From contig JAFYFK010000087.1 in NCBI GenBank assembly GCA_017543805.1, positions 1 through 6,217 of the forward strand: a DNA stretch of 6,217 bases. Reading direction: 5' to 3'. The position numbers and the translations under genes were made by a program. Numbering within the stretch: position 1 is the first letter of the stretch; each line of letters begins with the position of its first letter. Source of the stretch: Bacillota bacterium. Lineage in GTDB: Bacteria > Bacillota > Clostridia > Peptostreptococcales > Anaerovoracaceae. Below the pieces are notes generated by a model, which made no database searches, was not told the origin of the DNA, and saw only the letters and a program-made list of their open reading frames with translations. Of the stretch, positions 1 through 4,920 are shown piece by piece.

Positions 1-36
1 AAATAAAAAACAGCAGAGCATCAGCCGCTCTGCTGT
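1..36 (-). terminator. Intrinsic terminator of the hydrolase/amino-acid ABC transporter operon
   Basis: On the minus strand a perfect 10-bp stem (ACAGCAGAGC / GCTCTGCTGT, positions 36-27 and 19-10) with a 7-nt loop is followed directly by a T-rich run (TTTTTATTT, positions 9-1). It begins 17 bases past the stop codon of the ATPase gene and closes the transcription unit. The window ends here, so the full T tract cannot be seen. Confidence 0.93.
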
Positions 37-53
37 CCGCGTGTTTCAATTAT

Positions 54-782
54 CTACAGTACTTTGCTCAGGAATTCCTTTGTGCGGTCCTCCTTGGGTT
101 CGCTGAAGAATTTGTCCGGTGTGTTCTCTTCTATGATGTGTCCGGAATCCATAAATATGATCCGGCTTGCCACTTCCTTGGCAAAGCCCATCTCGTGCGT
201 GACTACCATCATCGTCATATGGTCATCCGTGGCCAGAGATCTCATTACGTTGAGTACTTCCTTTACCATCTCGGGATCCAGAGCGCTGGTAGGTTCGTCA
301 AAGAGCATCACCTCGGGCTTCATGCACAGTGCGCGGACTATTGCCACGCGCTGCTTCTGGCCGCCGGAAAGCTTGCTCACATATTCGTCGGCCTTCTCGG
401 GAAGCCCAACCCTTTCCAGGAGCTTCATGGCGTCAGCCTTGGCTTCGTCCTCAGTCTTTCCGAGCACCTTTACCGGGCCCAGCGTTATGTTCTGAAGCAC
501 CGTCAGATGCGGGAAAAGGTTGAAATGCTGAAAGACGAATCCCATTTTTGTGCGGACCCTGCGCATCTGATCCGAATCGTTCGGGTCAAGCAGCTCCCCG
601 TCAAAATATATCTTTCCGCTGTCGATCTTCTCCAGACCGTTTACGGAACGGAGGAGCGTGCTCTTTCCCGAGCCGGACGGACCTATAAGGCATACGACCT
701 CGCTCTTTTCTATATTCAGGGAGACATCGTCCAGCGCGACGACCTTCGGAAAGCTCTTGCTCACATGTTCGATCTTAATCAC
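54..782 (-). CDS. Polar amino-acid ABC transporter, ATP-binding protein (GlnQ/HisP type)
   Basis: Cytoplasmic ATPase that drives import by the permease encoded just upstream. With the start chosen here (242 aa, normal family length) it shows Walker A GPSGSGKST (about residues 34-42), a Q-loop glutamine at 85, signature LSGGQ (138-142), Walker B VMLFDEP (158-164), D-loop SALD (166-169) and the switch histidine in VVTHE (196). All catalytic elements are intact. Start choice: the open frame extends to a TTG at 791, but that codon is only 3 nt from the AAGGAAG ribosome-binding site (793-799). A GTG at 780-782 lies 10-12 nt from it and gives the family-typical N-terminus MIKIEHVSKSF. The chosen start overlaps the end of the permease gene by 8 nt (GTGATTAA), which suggests translational coupling. 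The family is GlnQ/HisP/ArtP-like; the substrate cannot be read from the ATPase. Confidence 0.96.
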   Translation of the reverse strand: MIKIEHVSKSFPKVVALDDVSLNIEKSEVVCLIGPSGSGKSTLLRSVNGLEKIDSGKIYFDGELLDPNDSDQMRRVRTKMGFVFQHFNLFPHLTVLQNITLGPVKVLGKTEDEAKADAMKLLERVGLPEKADEYVSKLSGGQKQRVAIVRALCMKPEVMLFDEPTSALDPEMVKEVLNVMRSLATDDHMTMMVVTHEMGFAKEVASRIIFMDSGHIIEENTPDKFFSEPKEDRTKEFLSKVL

Positions 783-1458
783 TTTCAGCAAGCTTCCTTT
801 CTAACCTGGAGGTTAATTTGGAAATGACCAGGGTCAGGACCAGATATATGATGCCTGCGCCTATCATCGGGAAGAAGTAGTTGTAAAAACGCGCTCCGAG
901 TATCGAAGAGGACTTGTTCAGCTCTACGACGCCTATGGTGCTTACGAGCGAGGAATCTTTGATGAGCGTTATGAATTCGCTCGTCAGGGGCGGTACGATG
1001 CGCTTGAAGGACTGGGGAAGGATTATCTCCTTCATGACCTGGCTGTCGCTCAGGCCTATGCTCATTCCGGCCTCCCACTGCCCTTTGTCTATCGAATTGA
1101 TAGCCGAACGGATAAGCTCGCAGCTGTAGGCGCCGGAGTTGATGCTTATTGCGGTGATGCCGACCGGCAGACTGCTGAGCCCGAGGTAATTTCCGGTGAT
1201 CATCTGGTATAGCATCGGGACGCCCAGATAGAAGAACGACAGCTGAAGCAGCATGGGAGTTCCGCGGATTATGTCTATATACCATTTGCCTATAAAGTTC
1301 AGAACTTTGGACTTGCAGGTCTTGAACACCGCCGCGATGATCCCCAGGATGATCCCGAAAAACGTCGCGCATACCGCTATGAAAAGCGAGAGCTTGGCCC
1401 CGTTCAGCAAAAACAGTATGTTTTCAATTGTAAAGATCTTCTGTATCGTCGCTAACAC
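775..1458 (-). CDS. Polar amino-acid ABC transporter, permease protein (HisM/GlnP type)
   Basis: Inner-membrane channel subunit of 227 aa, the usual length for this family. Hydrophobic spans lie at roughly residues 12-45, 70-86, 96-112 and 192-214. The conserved IIRGTPMLLQLSFFYLG segment (63-79) is diagnostic of the His/Glu/Gln/Arg permease family. The cytoplasmic EAA loop that docks onto the ATPase is at about 126-157 (GQWEAGMSIGLSDSQ to LPQSFKRIVPP). Only one permease gene is present, so the channel is probably a homodimer. The start is GTG (1456-1458) with AAGGAG at 1467-1472 and an 8-nt spacer; that site overlaps the region just after the stop of the binding-protein gene, only 15 bases upstream. 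Order and spacing (binding protein, permease, ATPase) indicate one operon. Confidence 0.96.
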   Translation of the reverse strand: MLATIQKIFTIENILFLLNGAKLSLFIAVCATFFGIILGIIAAVFKTCKSKVLNFIGKWYIDIIRGTPMLLQLSFFYLGVPMLYQMITGNYLGLSSLPVGITAISINSGAYSCELIRSAINSIDKGQWEAGMSIGLSDSQVMKEIILPQSFKRIVPPLTSEFITLIKDSSLVSTIGVVELNKSSSILGARFYNYFFPMIGAGIIYLVLTLVISKLTSRLERKLAESD

Positions 1459-1473
1459 GGAGCCGTCTCCTTA

Positions 1474-2262
1474 TTACATTCCGTACTTGTCGCAGAGAGC
1501 TTTGTAGGTATCGGACGCCAGGTAAGCATCCAGCGCCTTGTTGACAGTCTCGGTCACGACGGGCTTTTCCTTGTTGTTGATGAGACAGAGGGTCTCTTCG
1601 AGCAGAGGCTCTTCGCACATCACGAAGTTGTCGTGCTCGTTTACATAGTTGATGCCTACCGCGTAGTCCGCGACTACAAGGTCAAGGTTGCCTGCGAGCA
1701 GGTTCTGGAAAAGCACTGTGTAATCGCCGGGGTTGACGACCTCGAGATCCGGGAACCATTCGGAGACGATGGTATAAGCGGTAGTTCCGGTCGGGGCGCC
1801 GACCTTCATTCCGGCCTTGAAATCGTCAGCGGAAGCGATGCCTGTGTCATCCCTGGTGATGATCATCTGTTTGGTGGTCAGATGGGAGGTGCAGAAGTTG
1901 ACCATCTGGGCGCGCTCCTCGGTATAGCTGAACGCCGACATTCCGATGTCGACCTGCCCTGCCTGGACCGCGGAAATGATGGTGCTGAAGTCCATCTGCT
2001 TGAACTCGATGCCGAGATTCGTCTTGTTCTGTTCGTTGATAACGTCAACGAGCTGGGCGATCATCTCGATCTCGAAGCCCTTGAGGGATCCGTCGGAATC
2101 GAGATACTCAAACGGCGGATAGTCAGGGGATGTCGCGATAATTATCTTGTCTTTGGTGAGCAGCGAGCCTGTAAAACCGCTGTCGGAGGATTTGCCGCCG
2201 CCGCACGCAGCGAGCGAGAATACGAGCATAAGGCTTATAAGCAAAACGATTACTTTCTTCAT
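1474..2262 (-). CDS. Polar amino-acid ABC transporter, substrate-binding lipoprotein (SBP family 3)
   Basis: Extracellular ligand-capture component, 262 aa. It has a lipoprotein signal peptide: MKK, a hydrophobic stretch, then lipobox LAAC with Cys20 as the predicted lipidated residue, followed by a Gly/Ser linker. The mature protein has family-3 binding-protein hallmarks: the opening strand with ATSPDYPPFEY (43-53), GFEIEMIAQL (62-71), the GMSAFSYTEERAQMVNFC segment (107-124) whose Arg117 matches the position that binds the ligand carboxylate in this family, APTGTTAY (156-163) and VVADYAVG (196-203) with Asp199 as the likely amino-group contact. These favour a ligand with alpha-amino and carboxyl groups. 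Whether it is glutamine, arginine, cystine or another compound cannot be decided. ATG start, with AAAGGAA at 2271-2277 about 8-9 nt upstream. The gap to the preceding hydrolase gene is 38 nt, with no terminator or clear promoter in it. Confidence 0.96.
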   Translation of the reverse strand: MKKVIVLLISLMLVFSLAACGGGKSSDSGFTGSLLTKDKIIIATSPDYPPFEYLDSDGSLKGFEIEMIAQLVDVINEQNKTNLGIEFKQMDFSTIISAVQAGQVDIGMSAFSYTEERAQMVNFCTSHLTTKQMIITRDDTGIASADDFKAGMKVGAPTGTTAYTIVSEWFPDLEVVNPGDYTVLFQNLLAGNLDLVVADYAVGINYVNEHDNFVMCEEPLLEETLCLINNKEKPVVTETVNKALDAYLASDTYKALCDKYGM

Positions 2263-2300
2263 GGTATTTGTTCCTTTCCTGAATTCTGTATGGCGATGGT

Positions 2301-3137
2301 TTAATCTTTTATCTTTATCAGAGCAAAGTCTTCTGTCTTGAACATTTCTCTTTCGCCGAATTCAGCGACCTTGCTCAGCTTGTGTTCTTTTATATCGTGA
2401 AATCCCTTTGCTATCGGGATGAATATCGAACCGGGGCGCAGAGGTTCGTTGTGGGAGGTTACCAAAAGGTAATCCGAATATTTTTCGGCCAGCATGTCCA
2501 TCGTCTTGACGTATGTGTCGAACGTCGGTTCGAAACAGTACATCGGCGCCGGATAATAGGTGTCTCCGGTAAAGAGGATCTTCTCTTCTTTGTTGTCCAG
2601 CATGATGGCGTCCTTCGCGTGGCCCGGGGTGTGCACCACCCCGAATCGTCTGCCGCCGAGATCGAACACATACCCCTCTTTTATAAGCGTGTAGCTGATA
2701 GGATGAAATTCGTAAGTGTGCGACTTGATCGGCGCGTCGTCCGCGAACTGGTCTTCCGCGAAGTTCGGACCTGTATAGGTGTCCGGCAGCGGCTGGGTCA
2801 GCGCTTTGATCATGTCCGGATGGTCGAAGGCGTATACATTGTCGAACTGCCAGTCTCCAAGGAAGTGGTCGAAATGGTGGTGCGAGTTGCAGACGAGCAG
2901 TTCCCCGTCCCAAAGCTCGCTGACGCATTTCTTCATGTCCCCTATTCCGAGGCCCGTATCCCAGAGAAGCGCTTTGTCCTTTCCTTTTATCAGATAAGAG
3001 ATGACTTCCTGGAAATGATACGGTTCGTAGATGGCCAGGATATCGTGACCTATGTCGTAGACCTTGAACCAGGGCTGCGACTGTTCAATTTCCTTGAATT
3101 CGCTGTATTGAGGCCTTACCTGTTCCCAATCTTTCAT
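2301..3137 (-). CDS. Metallo-beta-lactamase-fold metallohydrolase
   Basis: Predicted cytoplasmic binuclear-metal hydrolase of 278 aa with no signal peptide. All fold ligands are visible: SHHHFDH (His86, His88, Asp90, His91), HTPGH (His173), FTGDTYY (Asp192) and VTSHNEP (His229). The segment AKDAIMLDNKEEKILFTGDT is typical of glyoxalase II/lactonase-like members, but the substrate is unknown; a thioester, lactone, amide or phosphoester hydrolase are all possible. Start choice: the frame stays open to 3404, but the ATG at 3135-3137 has AGGAG at 3147-3151 and lies about 30 nt downstream of the expected transcription start of a strong promoter, so the longer version is rejected. It is the first gene of the unit that continues into the ABC importer 38 nt later, which suggests it acts on the imported compound or a derivative (inference). 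Confidence 0.92.
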   Translation of the reverse strand: MKDWEQVRPQYSEFKEIEQSQPWFKVYDIGHDILAIYEPYHFQEVISYLIKGKDKALLWDTGLGIGDMKKCVSELWDGELLVCNSHHHFDHFLGDWQFDNVYAFDHPDMIKALTQPLPDTYTGPNFAEDQFADDAPIKSHTYEFHPISYTLIKEGYVFDLGGRRFGVVHTPGHAKDAIMLDNKEEKILFTGDTYYPAPMYCFEPTFDTYVKTMDMLAEKYSDYLLVTSHNEPLRPGSIFIPIAKGFHDIKEHKLSKVAEFGEREMFKTEDFALIKIKD

Positions 3138-3146
3138 ATGCTGTAT

Positions 3147-3151
3147 CTCCT
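3147..3151 (-). promoter_or_regulatory. Ribosome-binding site fixing the hydrolase start
   Basis: AGGAG on the minus strand, 9 nt before ATG 3137. Together with the promoter at 3175-3203 it excludes the longer reading of the frame that begins at 3404, because upstream codons would lie in untranscribed DNA and inside a terminator. Confidence 0.85.
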
Positions 3152-3174
3152 GCGGTTTTAAGAAATTTTTAGAC

Positions 3175-3203
3175 AGTATAAGACTTGCATAATTATTTGT
3201 CAA
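3175..3203 (-). promoter_or_regulatory. Sigma-A type promoter of the hydrolase/ABC transporter operon
   Basis: The -35 box TTGACA (3203-3198, perfect) and -10 box TATACT (3180-3175, one mismatch) are separated by exactly 17 nt. The predicted transcription start is near 3168, giving a leader of about 30 nt before the hydrolase ATG, too short for a riboswitch or T-box. The surrounding 3160-3357 region is AT-rich, as expected around a promoter. Confidence 0.85.
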
Positions 3204-3357
3204 CAGTTTTTGTGTAAAAAATATGATTTTATTTGCACCAGCGCTTATAATGTCTGATTTTTCGGGATTTTTGCTAACAATACAACGAAGCTGCGCATTA
3301 AATGTACGCAAAATCACATAAATATTTATTAAATTATTCGACAGTTTTATTAATCTG

Positions 3358-3390
3358 CAAAAATAAAGGACCCCTCTGTCCGAGGAGTCC
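3358..3390 (-). terminator. Intrinsic terminator of the AraC-family regulator gene
   Basis: On the minus strand a 9-bp stem (GGACTCCTC / GAGGGGTCC, one G-U pair) with a 5-nt loop GGACA spans 3390-3368 and is followed by TTTATTTTT (3367-3359). The G-U pair becomes a C-A mismatch on the plus strand, so the hairpin works best in the minus direction. It starts 35 nt after the regulator stop codon and separates the regulator from the downstream operon. Confidence 0.9.
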
Positions 3391-3424
3391 GCAGTCGATA
3401 ACAAAACGCTGCAGCGCCAAAGGC

Positions 3425-4300
3425 TTATTTCTCGTTTACGGCTATCCAGATCTCTCCGGAATAGTTCGGGTCATCAGTCCTGTCGGACGGGTAAACTTCG
3501 ATCTCCGCGCCTGCGGCGTATTCGTAACGGTCGCTGCCCGGGAAGAATTCGCTGACGATCTTCCTGTATGTATCAATGAATGTGTCCGGCATTTTGCCTT
3601 TAAACGGGAACACCGCGTAGGTGAATTCCGGAAGTTCTATGACCTCAAGATCTCCGTCCACCGACGCTCCGTTATACTCCGCTCCTATTCCGTACGGAAA
3701 CACATCCCCTTCCGTTTCAAGCGAGAAGCAAATTCCCAGAAGTCCGGCAAGCCTTGGTTTTTCGGGAATATAGCTGCAGATCTTCTGCATCGTCCCGTCC
3801 TGTCCGCACTTTGCCCAGAAGCCTGTGATGTCCGGCGTGCCGGCTCCGGTCTCAGGCTTACGCACACGCACTCTTTTGCAGACGACATTAATCGCGCCCG
3901 GTCTCTCAATTCGATAATCCATTTCATTTCCTCCTGTCAGAATCAGTTTTACAGACAGTCTGGAAAAGGATTTGACCGTTCCGCCGTTTCTTGCTTCGGT
4001 CGGCGTAATGCCATGGAAACGCGAAAAGGCGCGCGTGAAACTCTCAGGCGTTTCATACCCGTACTTGAGAGCGATGTCGATCACCTTTTCGCTGCTGTTG
4101 ATAAGCTCGTCCGCAGCCAGCGAAAGGCGCCTCATGCGGATGTAATCGCCGAGCGTAAAGCCGCACATTATGCTGAAGGTTCTCTGAAAATGAAACGAAG
4201 ACGAACAGGCCTCTTTCGCCACCGCGTCATAATCGATCTCCTCAGTCAGATGCGCTTCTGTATAGTCGATCGCCCTCTGTATGCCTTTTATCCAGTCCAA
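3425..4300 (-). CDS. AraC-family transcriptional regulator with GyrI-like effector-binding domain
   Basis: Cytoplasmic DNA-binding regulator of 291 aa. Residues 1-105 form the AraC double helix-turn-helix: ACSSSFHFQRTFSIMCGFTLGDYIRMRR covers the first HTH and GYETPESFTRAFSRFHGITPTEAR (81-104) is the second, highly conserved one. Residues about 127-291 form a GyrI-like/AraC effector-binding domain (YRIERPGAINVVCKRV at its start, then FPYGIGAEYNG, VIELPEFTYAVFPFKG and IEVYP to EIWIAV near the end), as in Rob/SoxS-like regulators that sense small hydrophobic or drug-like molecules. The start is TTG (4298-4300), supported by a full AGGAGG 8 nt upstream (4309-4314); no better ATG exists before the HTH. 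The gene has its own promoter candidate and terminator. It lies on the same strand upstream of the hydrolase/transporter operon and could control it, but no operator is identified. An internal ATG at codon 127 has its own strong ribosome-binding site. Confidence 0.95.
   Translation of the reverse strand: MDWIKGIQRAIDYTEAHLTEEIDYDAVAKEACSSSFHFQRTFSIMCGFTLGDYIRMRRLSLAADELINSSEKVIDIALKYGYETPESFTRAFSRFHGITPTEARNGGTVKSFSRLSVKLILTGGNEMDYRIERPGAINVVCKRVRVRKPETGAGTPDITGFWAKCGQDGTMQKICSYIPEKPRLAGLLGICFSLETEGDVFPYGIGAEYNGASVDGDLEVIELPEFTYAVFPFKGKMPDTFIDTYRKIVSEFFPGSDRYEYAAGAEIEVYPSDRTDDPNYSGEIWIAVNEK
3930..3935 (-). promoter_or_regulatory. Internal Shine-Dalgarno at the domain boundary of the AraC/GyrI regulator
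   Basis: A full AGGAGG followed by a 7-nt spacer and ATG (3922-3920), in frame with the regulator at codon 127, exactly where the linker gives way to the GyrI-like domain. Initiation here would make a free 165-aa effector-binding domain. The site also encodes Thr-Gly-Gly in the linker, so its presence may be incidental. Confidence 0.5.
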
Positions 4301-4308
4301 TTTCGATT

Positions 4309-4314
4309 CCTCCT
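4309..4314 (-). promoter_or_regulatory. Ribosome-binding site supporting the TTG start of the regulator
   Basis: AGGAGG lies 8 nt upstream of TTG 4300. The optimal sequence and spacing justify a non-ATG start directly before the first helix of the AraC domain. Confidence 0.85.
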
Positions 4315-4409
4315 GTCCTGCGATCTCATTCTAGCAGGGACAGATATGCGTTTCCTGACTCTGCGTGCCGAGTGATGTCAGATGATGAAATGAAGCTTTC
4401 TTGCCGATT

Positions 4410-4439
4410 ACTATATCATTTTTTGTTATTTTGCGCCAA
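4410..4439 (-). promoter_or_regulatory. Candidate promoter of the AraC-family regulator
   Basis: On the minus strand an extended -10 (TG-A-TATAGT, 4418-4410) lies 18 nt downstream of TTGGCG (4439-4434), which matches the -35 consensus at four of six positions. Transcription would start near 4403 and give a leader of about 100 nt. No convincing alternative was seen between here and the start codon. Confidence 0.45.
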
Positions 4440-4530
4440 TCAGCAGCAAATCGTTTAAGTCCGGGTCGTTTCAGCCAGCGGGTCACAGATCCGGTATTTT
4501 TATGGAAAGCTCTGCTGATTGTATCTGGAA

Positions 4531-4599
4531 GTAACCCTACGTCTTATACGCGCCCAGGGGTAACCCTGCGTCTTATACGTGCCCAGGGGTAACCCTGCG
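4531..4599. repeat. 29-nt tandem repeat, 2.4 copies, partly matching the tRNA-Glu 3' end
   Basis: Copies begin at 4531, 4560 and 4589 with an exact period of 29. Copies 1 and 2 differ at only two positions (A/G at the ninth, C/T at the twenty-first). Copy 3 stops matching after 11 nt (GTAACCCTGCG). Across each copy junction is a palindrome CAGGG-GTAA-CCCTG (4555-4568 and 4584-4597) that can form a 5-bp hairpin. The 11-mer GTGCCCAGGGG at 4579-4589 is identical to 4772-4782 within the tRNA gene, in the same orientation. With so few copies and no spacers this is not a CRISPR array. Confidence 0.85.
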
Positions 4600-4614
4600 C
4601 TCGGCTCACCGCCT

Positions 4615-4715
4615 CGGAATCGCAAGCGATTCCGGACGCTTCGCCGTGCTCGGGACTCCGCGGTCCGGCAGCTGACGCTGCCGGCCGTTCCGACGAACCC
4701 CTTTCAGGGGTTCGT
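4615..4715. repeat. Cluster of perfect stem-loops
   Basis: Three perfect inverted repeats lie within 101 bases: 4615-4634 (9-bp stem CGGAATCGC, AA between the arms), 4665-4684 (8-bp stem CCGGCAGC, loop TGAC) and 4693-4715 (10-bp stem ACGAACCCCT, loop TTC). A weaker one is at 4653-4666 (GGAC / GTCC). None is followed by a T run on either strand, so they do not look like terminators. They resemble REP-type extragenic palindromes or a structured RNA; no known RNA family is recognised. Confidence 0.7.
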
Positions 4716-4728
4716 GCTACGGTCATTT

Positions 4729-4770
4729 ACCAAAGCAAAACTCCGCCGTTTGGCGGAGGTTTGCTTTGGT
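4729..4770 (-). terminator. Terminator of tRNA-Glu, built as a long inverted repeat that includes the CCA end
   Basis: The core hairpin on the minus strand is CTCCGCC-AAAC-GGCGGAG (4758-4741), followed by TTTTGCTTT. The arms continue outward as ACCAAAGCAAA on both sides (4729-4739 and 4770-4760), giving 18 pairs of 19 with a single mismatch (4740/4759). The outer four bases of the tRNA-proximal arm are the discriminator A and CCA of the tRNA. The A/T-rich flanks mean it could also terminate plus-strand transcription. Confidence 0.8.
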
Positions 4771-4841
4771 AGTGCCCAGGGGGATCGAACCCCTGATTCC
4801 AGCGTGAGAGGCTAGCGTCTTGACCACTTGACCAGGGCACC
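4767..4841 (-). tRNA. tRNA-Glu (anticodon CTC), CCA encoded
   Basis: A 75-nt cloverleaf can be folded by hand. Acceptor GGTGCCC pairs with GGGCACT (first pair G-U). U8-G9 are followed by the D arm GTC/GAC with loop AAGTGGTCAA. The anticodon stem CTAGC/GCTGG holds loop CTCTCAC, giving anticodon CTC after U33, which reads GAG. The variable loop is 4 nt. The T arm AGGGG-TTCGATC-CCCCT is perfect, the discriminator is A, and CCA is encoded at 4769-4767. The D arm and the CTCAC loop are typical of tRNA-Glu. It has its own promoter and terminator. Confidence 0.95.
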
Positions 4842-4864
4842 GTATTGAATTCGGAACATTTGGT

Positions 4865-4893
4865 ATTATACAGATAAAAAGCGGGTCTGGCAA
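4865..4893 (-). promoter_or_regulatory. Promoter of tRNA-Glu
   Basis: The -35 box TTGCCA (4893-4888, one mismatch) and a perfect -10 box TATAAT (4870-4865) have a 17-nt spacer. Transcription would start near 4858, about 17 nt before the mature tRNA 5' end. The -35 box lies inside the 3' arm of the terminator hairpin of the preceding gene. Confidence 0.85.
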
Positions 4894-4914
4894 GCATTAT
4901 TTTTGTCAGACCCG
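4876..4914 (-). terminator. Intrinsic terminator of the CobW-like gene pair
   Basis: On the minus strand CGGGTCTG (4914-4907) pairs with CAGACCCG (4889-4882). One mismatch then allows three further pairs (CAA/TTG), leaving a loop of about 9 nt. C then TTTTT (4881-4876) follows. It begins 6 nt past the stop codon of the upstream gene. Its 3' arm and T run form the -35 box and spacer of the tRNA promoter. Confidence 0.85.
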
Positions 4915-4920
4915 GATATT

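Larger units (their letters stand above)
4440..4728. other. Non-coding interval between the regulator promoter and the tRNA terminator
   Basis: No credible gene is present. The short open frames on both strands (for example 4544-4726 minus and 4579-4815 plus) are Arg/Pro/Ala/Ser-rich, have no good ribosome-binding site, and one runs through the tRNA. The part from 4440 to 4530 is ordinary intergenic sequence in which I see nothing. From 4531 onward it contains the 29-nt tandem repeat and the perfect stem-loops listed separately, and is clearly GC-rich compared with the AT-rich regulator promoter region. Confidence 0.7.

Noticed and set aside
783..791. TTG start at 791 for the ABC ATPase (245 aa)
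   Set aside because: Only 3 nt from the ribosome-binding site. GTG 782 gives better spacing and the usual MIKIEHVSKSF start, though the choice changes only three residues.
138..827. Plus-strand frame of 229 codons opposite the ABC ATPase
   Set aside because: The minus frame carries every ABC motif in order; the plus frame has none and no ribosome-binding site.
3246..3251. Plus-strand TATAAT as a promoter
   Set aside because: No -35 box at 16-18 nt, no extended -10 TG, and no plus-strand gene downstream.
3138..3404. N-terminal extension of the hydrolase frame to 3404 (89 further codons)
   Set aside because: It runs through the regulator's terminator and the operon promoter, has no ribosome-binding site, and reads unlike the rest of the protein. 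ATG 3137 has AGGAG and fits the promoter.
3302..4375. Long plus-strand open frame (357 codons) opposite the regulator
   Set aside because: It is antisense to a clearly recognised AraC/GyrI protein, shows no family features, and crosses a terminator and a promoter. It reflects GC-rich codon structure of the real gene.
4531..4599. Tandem 29-mers as a CRISPR array
   Set aside because: The copies abut without spacers, there are fewer than three, and no cas gene is present.
4544..4815. Short open frames in the hairpin region (60 and 78 codons)
   Set aside because: Low-complexity Arg/Pro/Ser content from GC-rich palindromes, one reads through the tRNA gene, and neither has a convincing ribosome-binding site.
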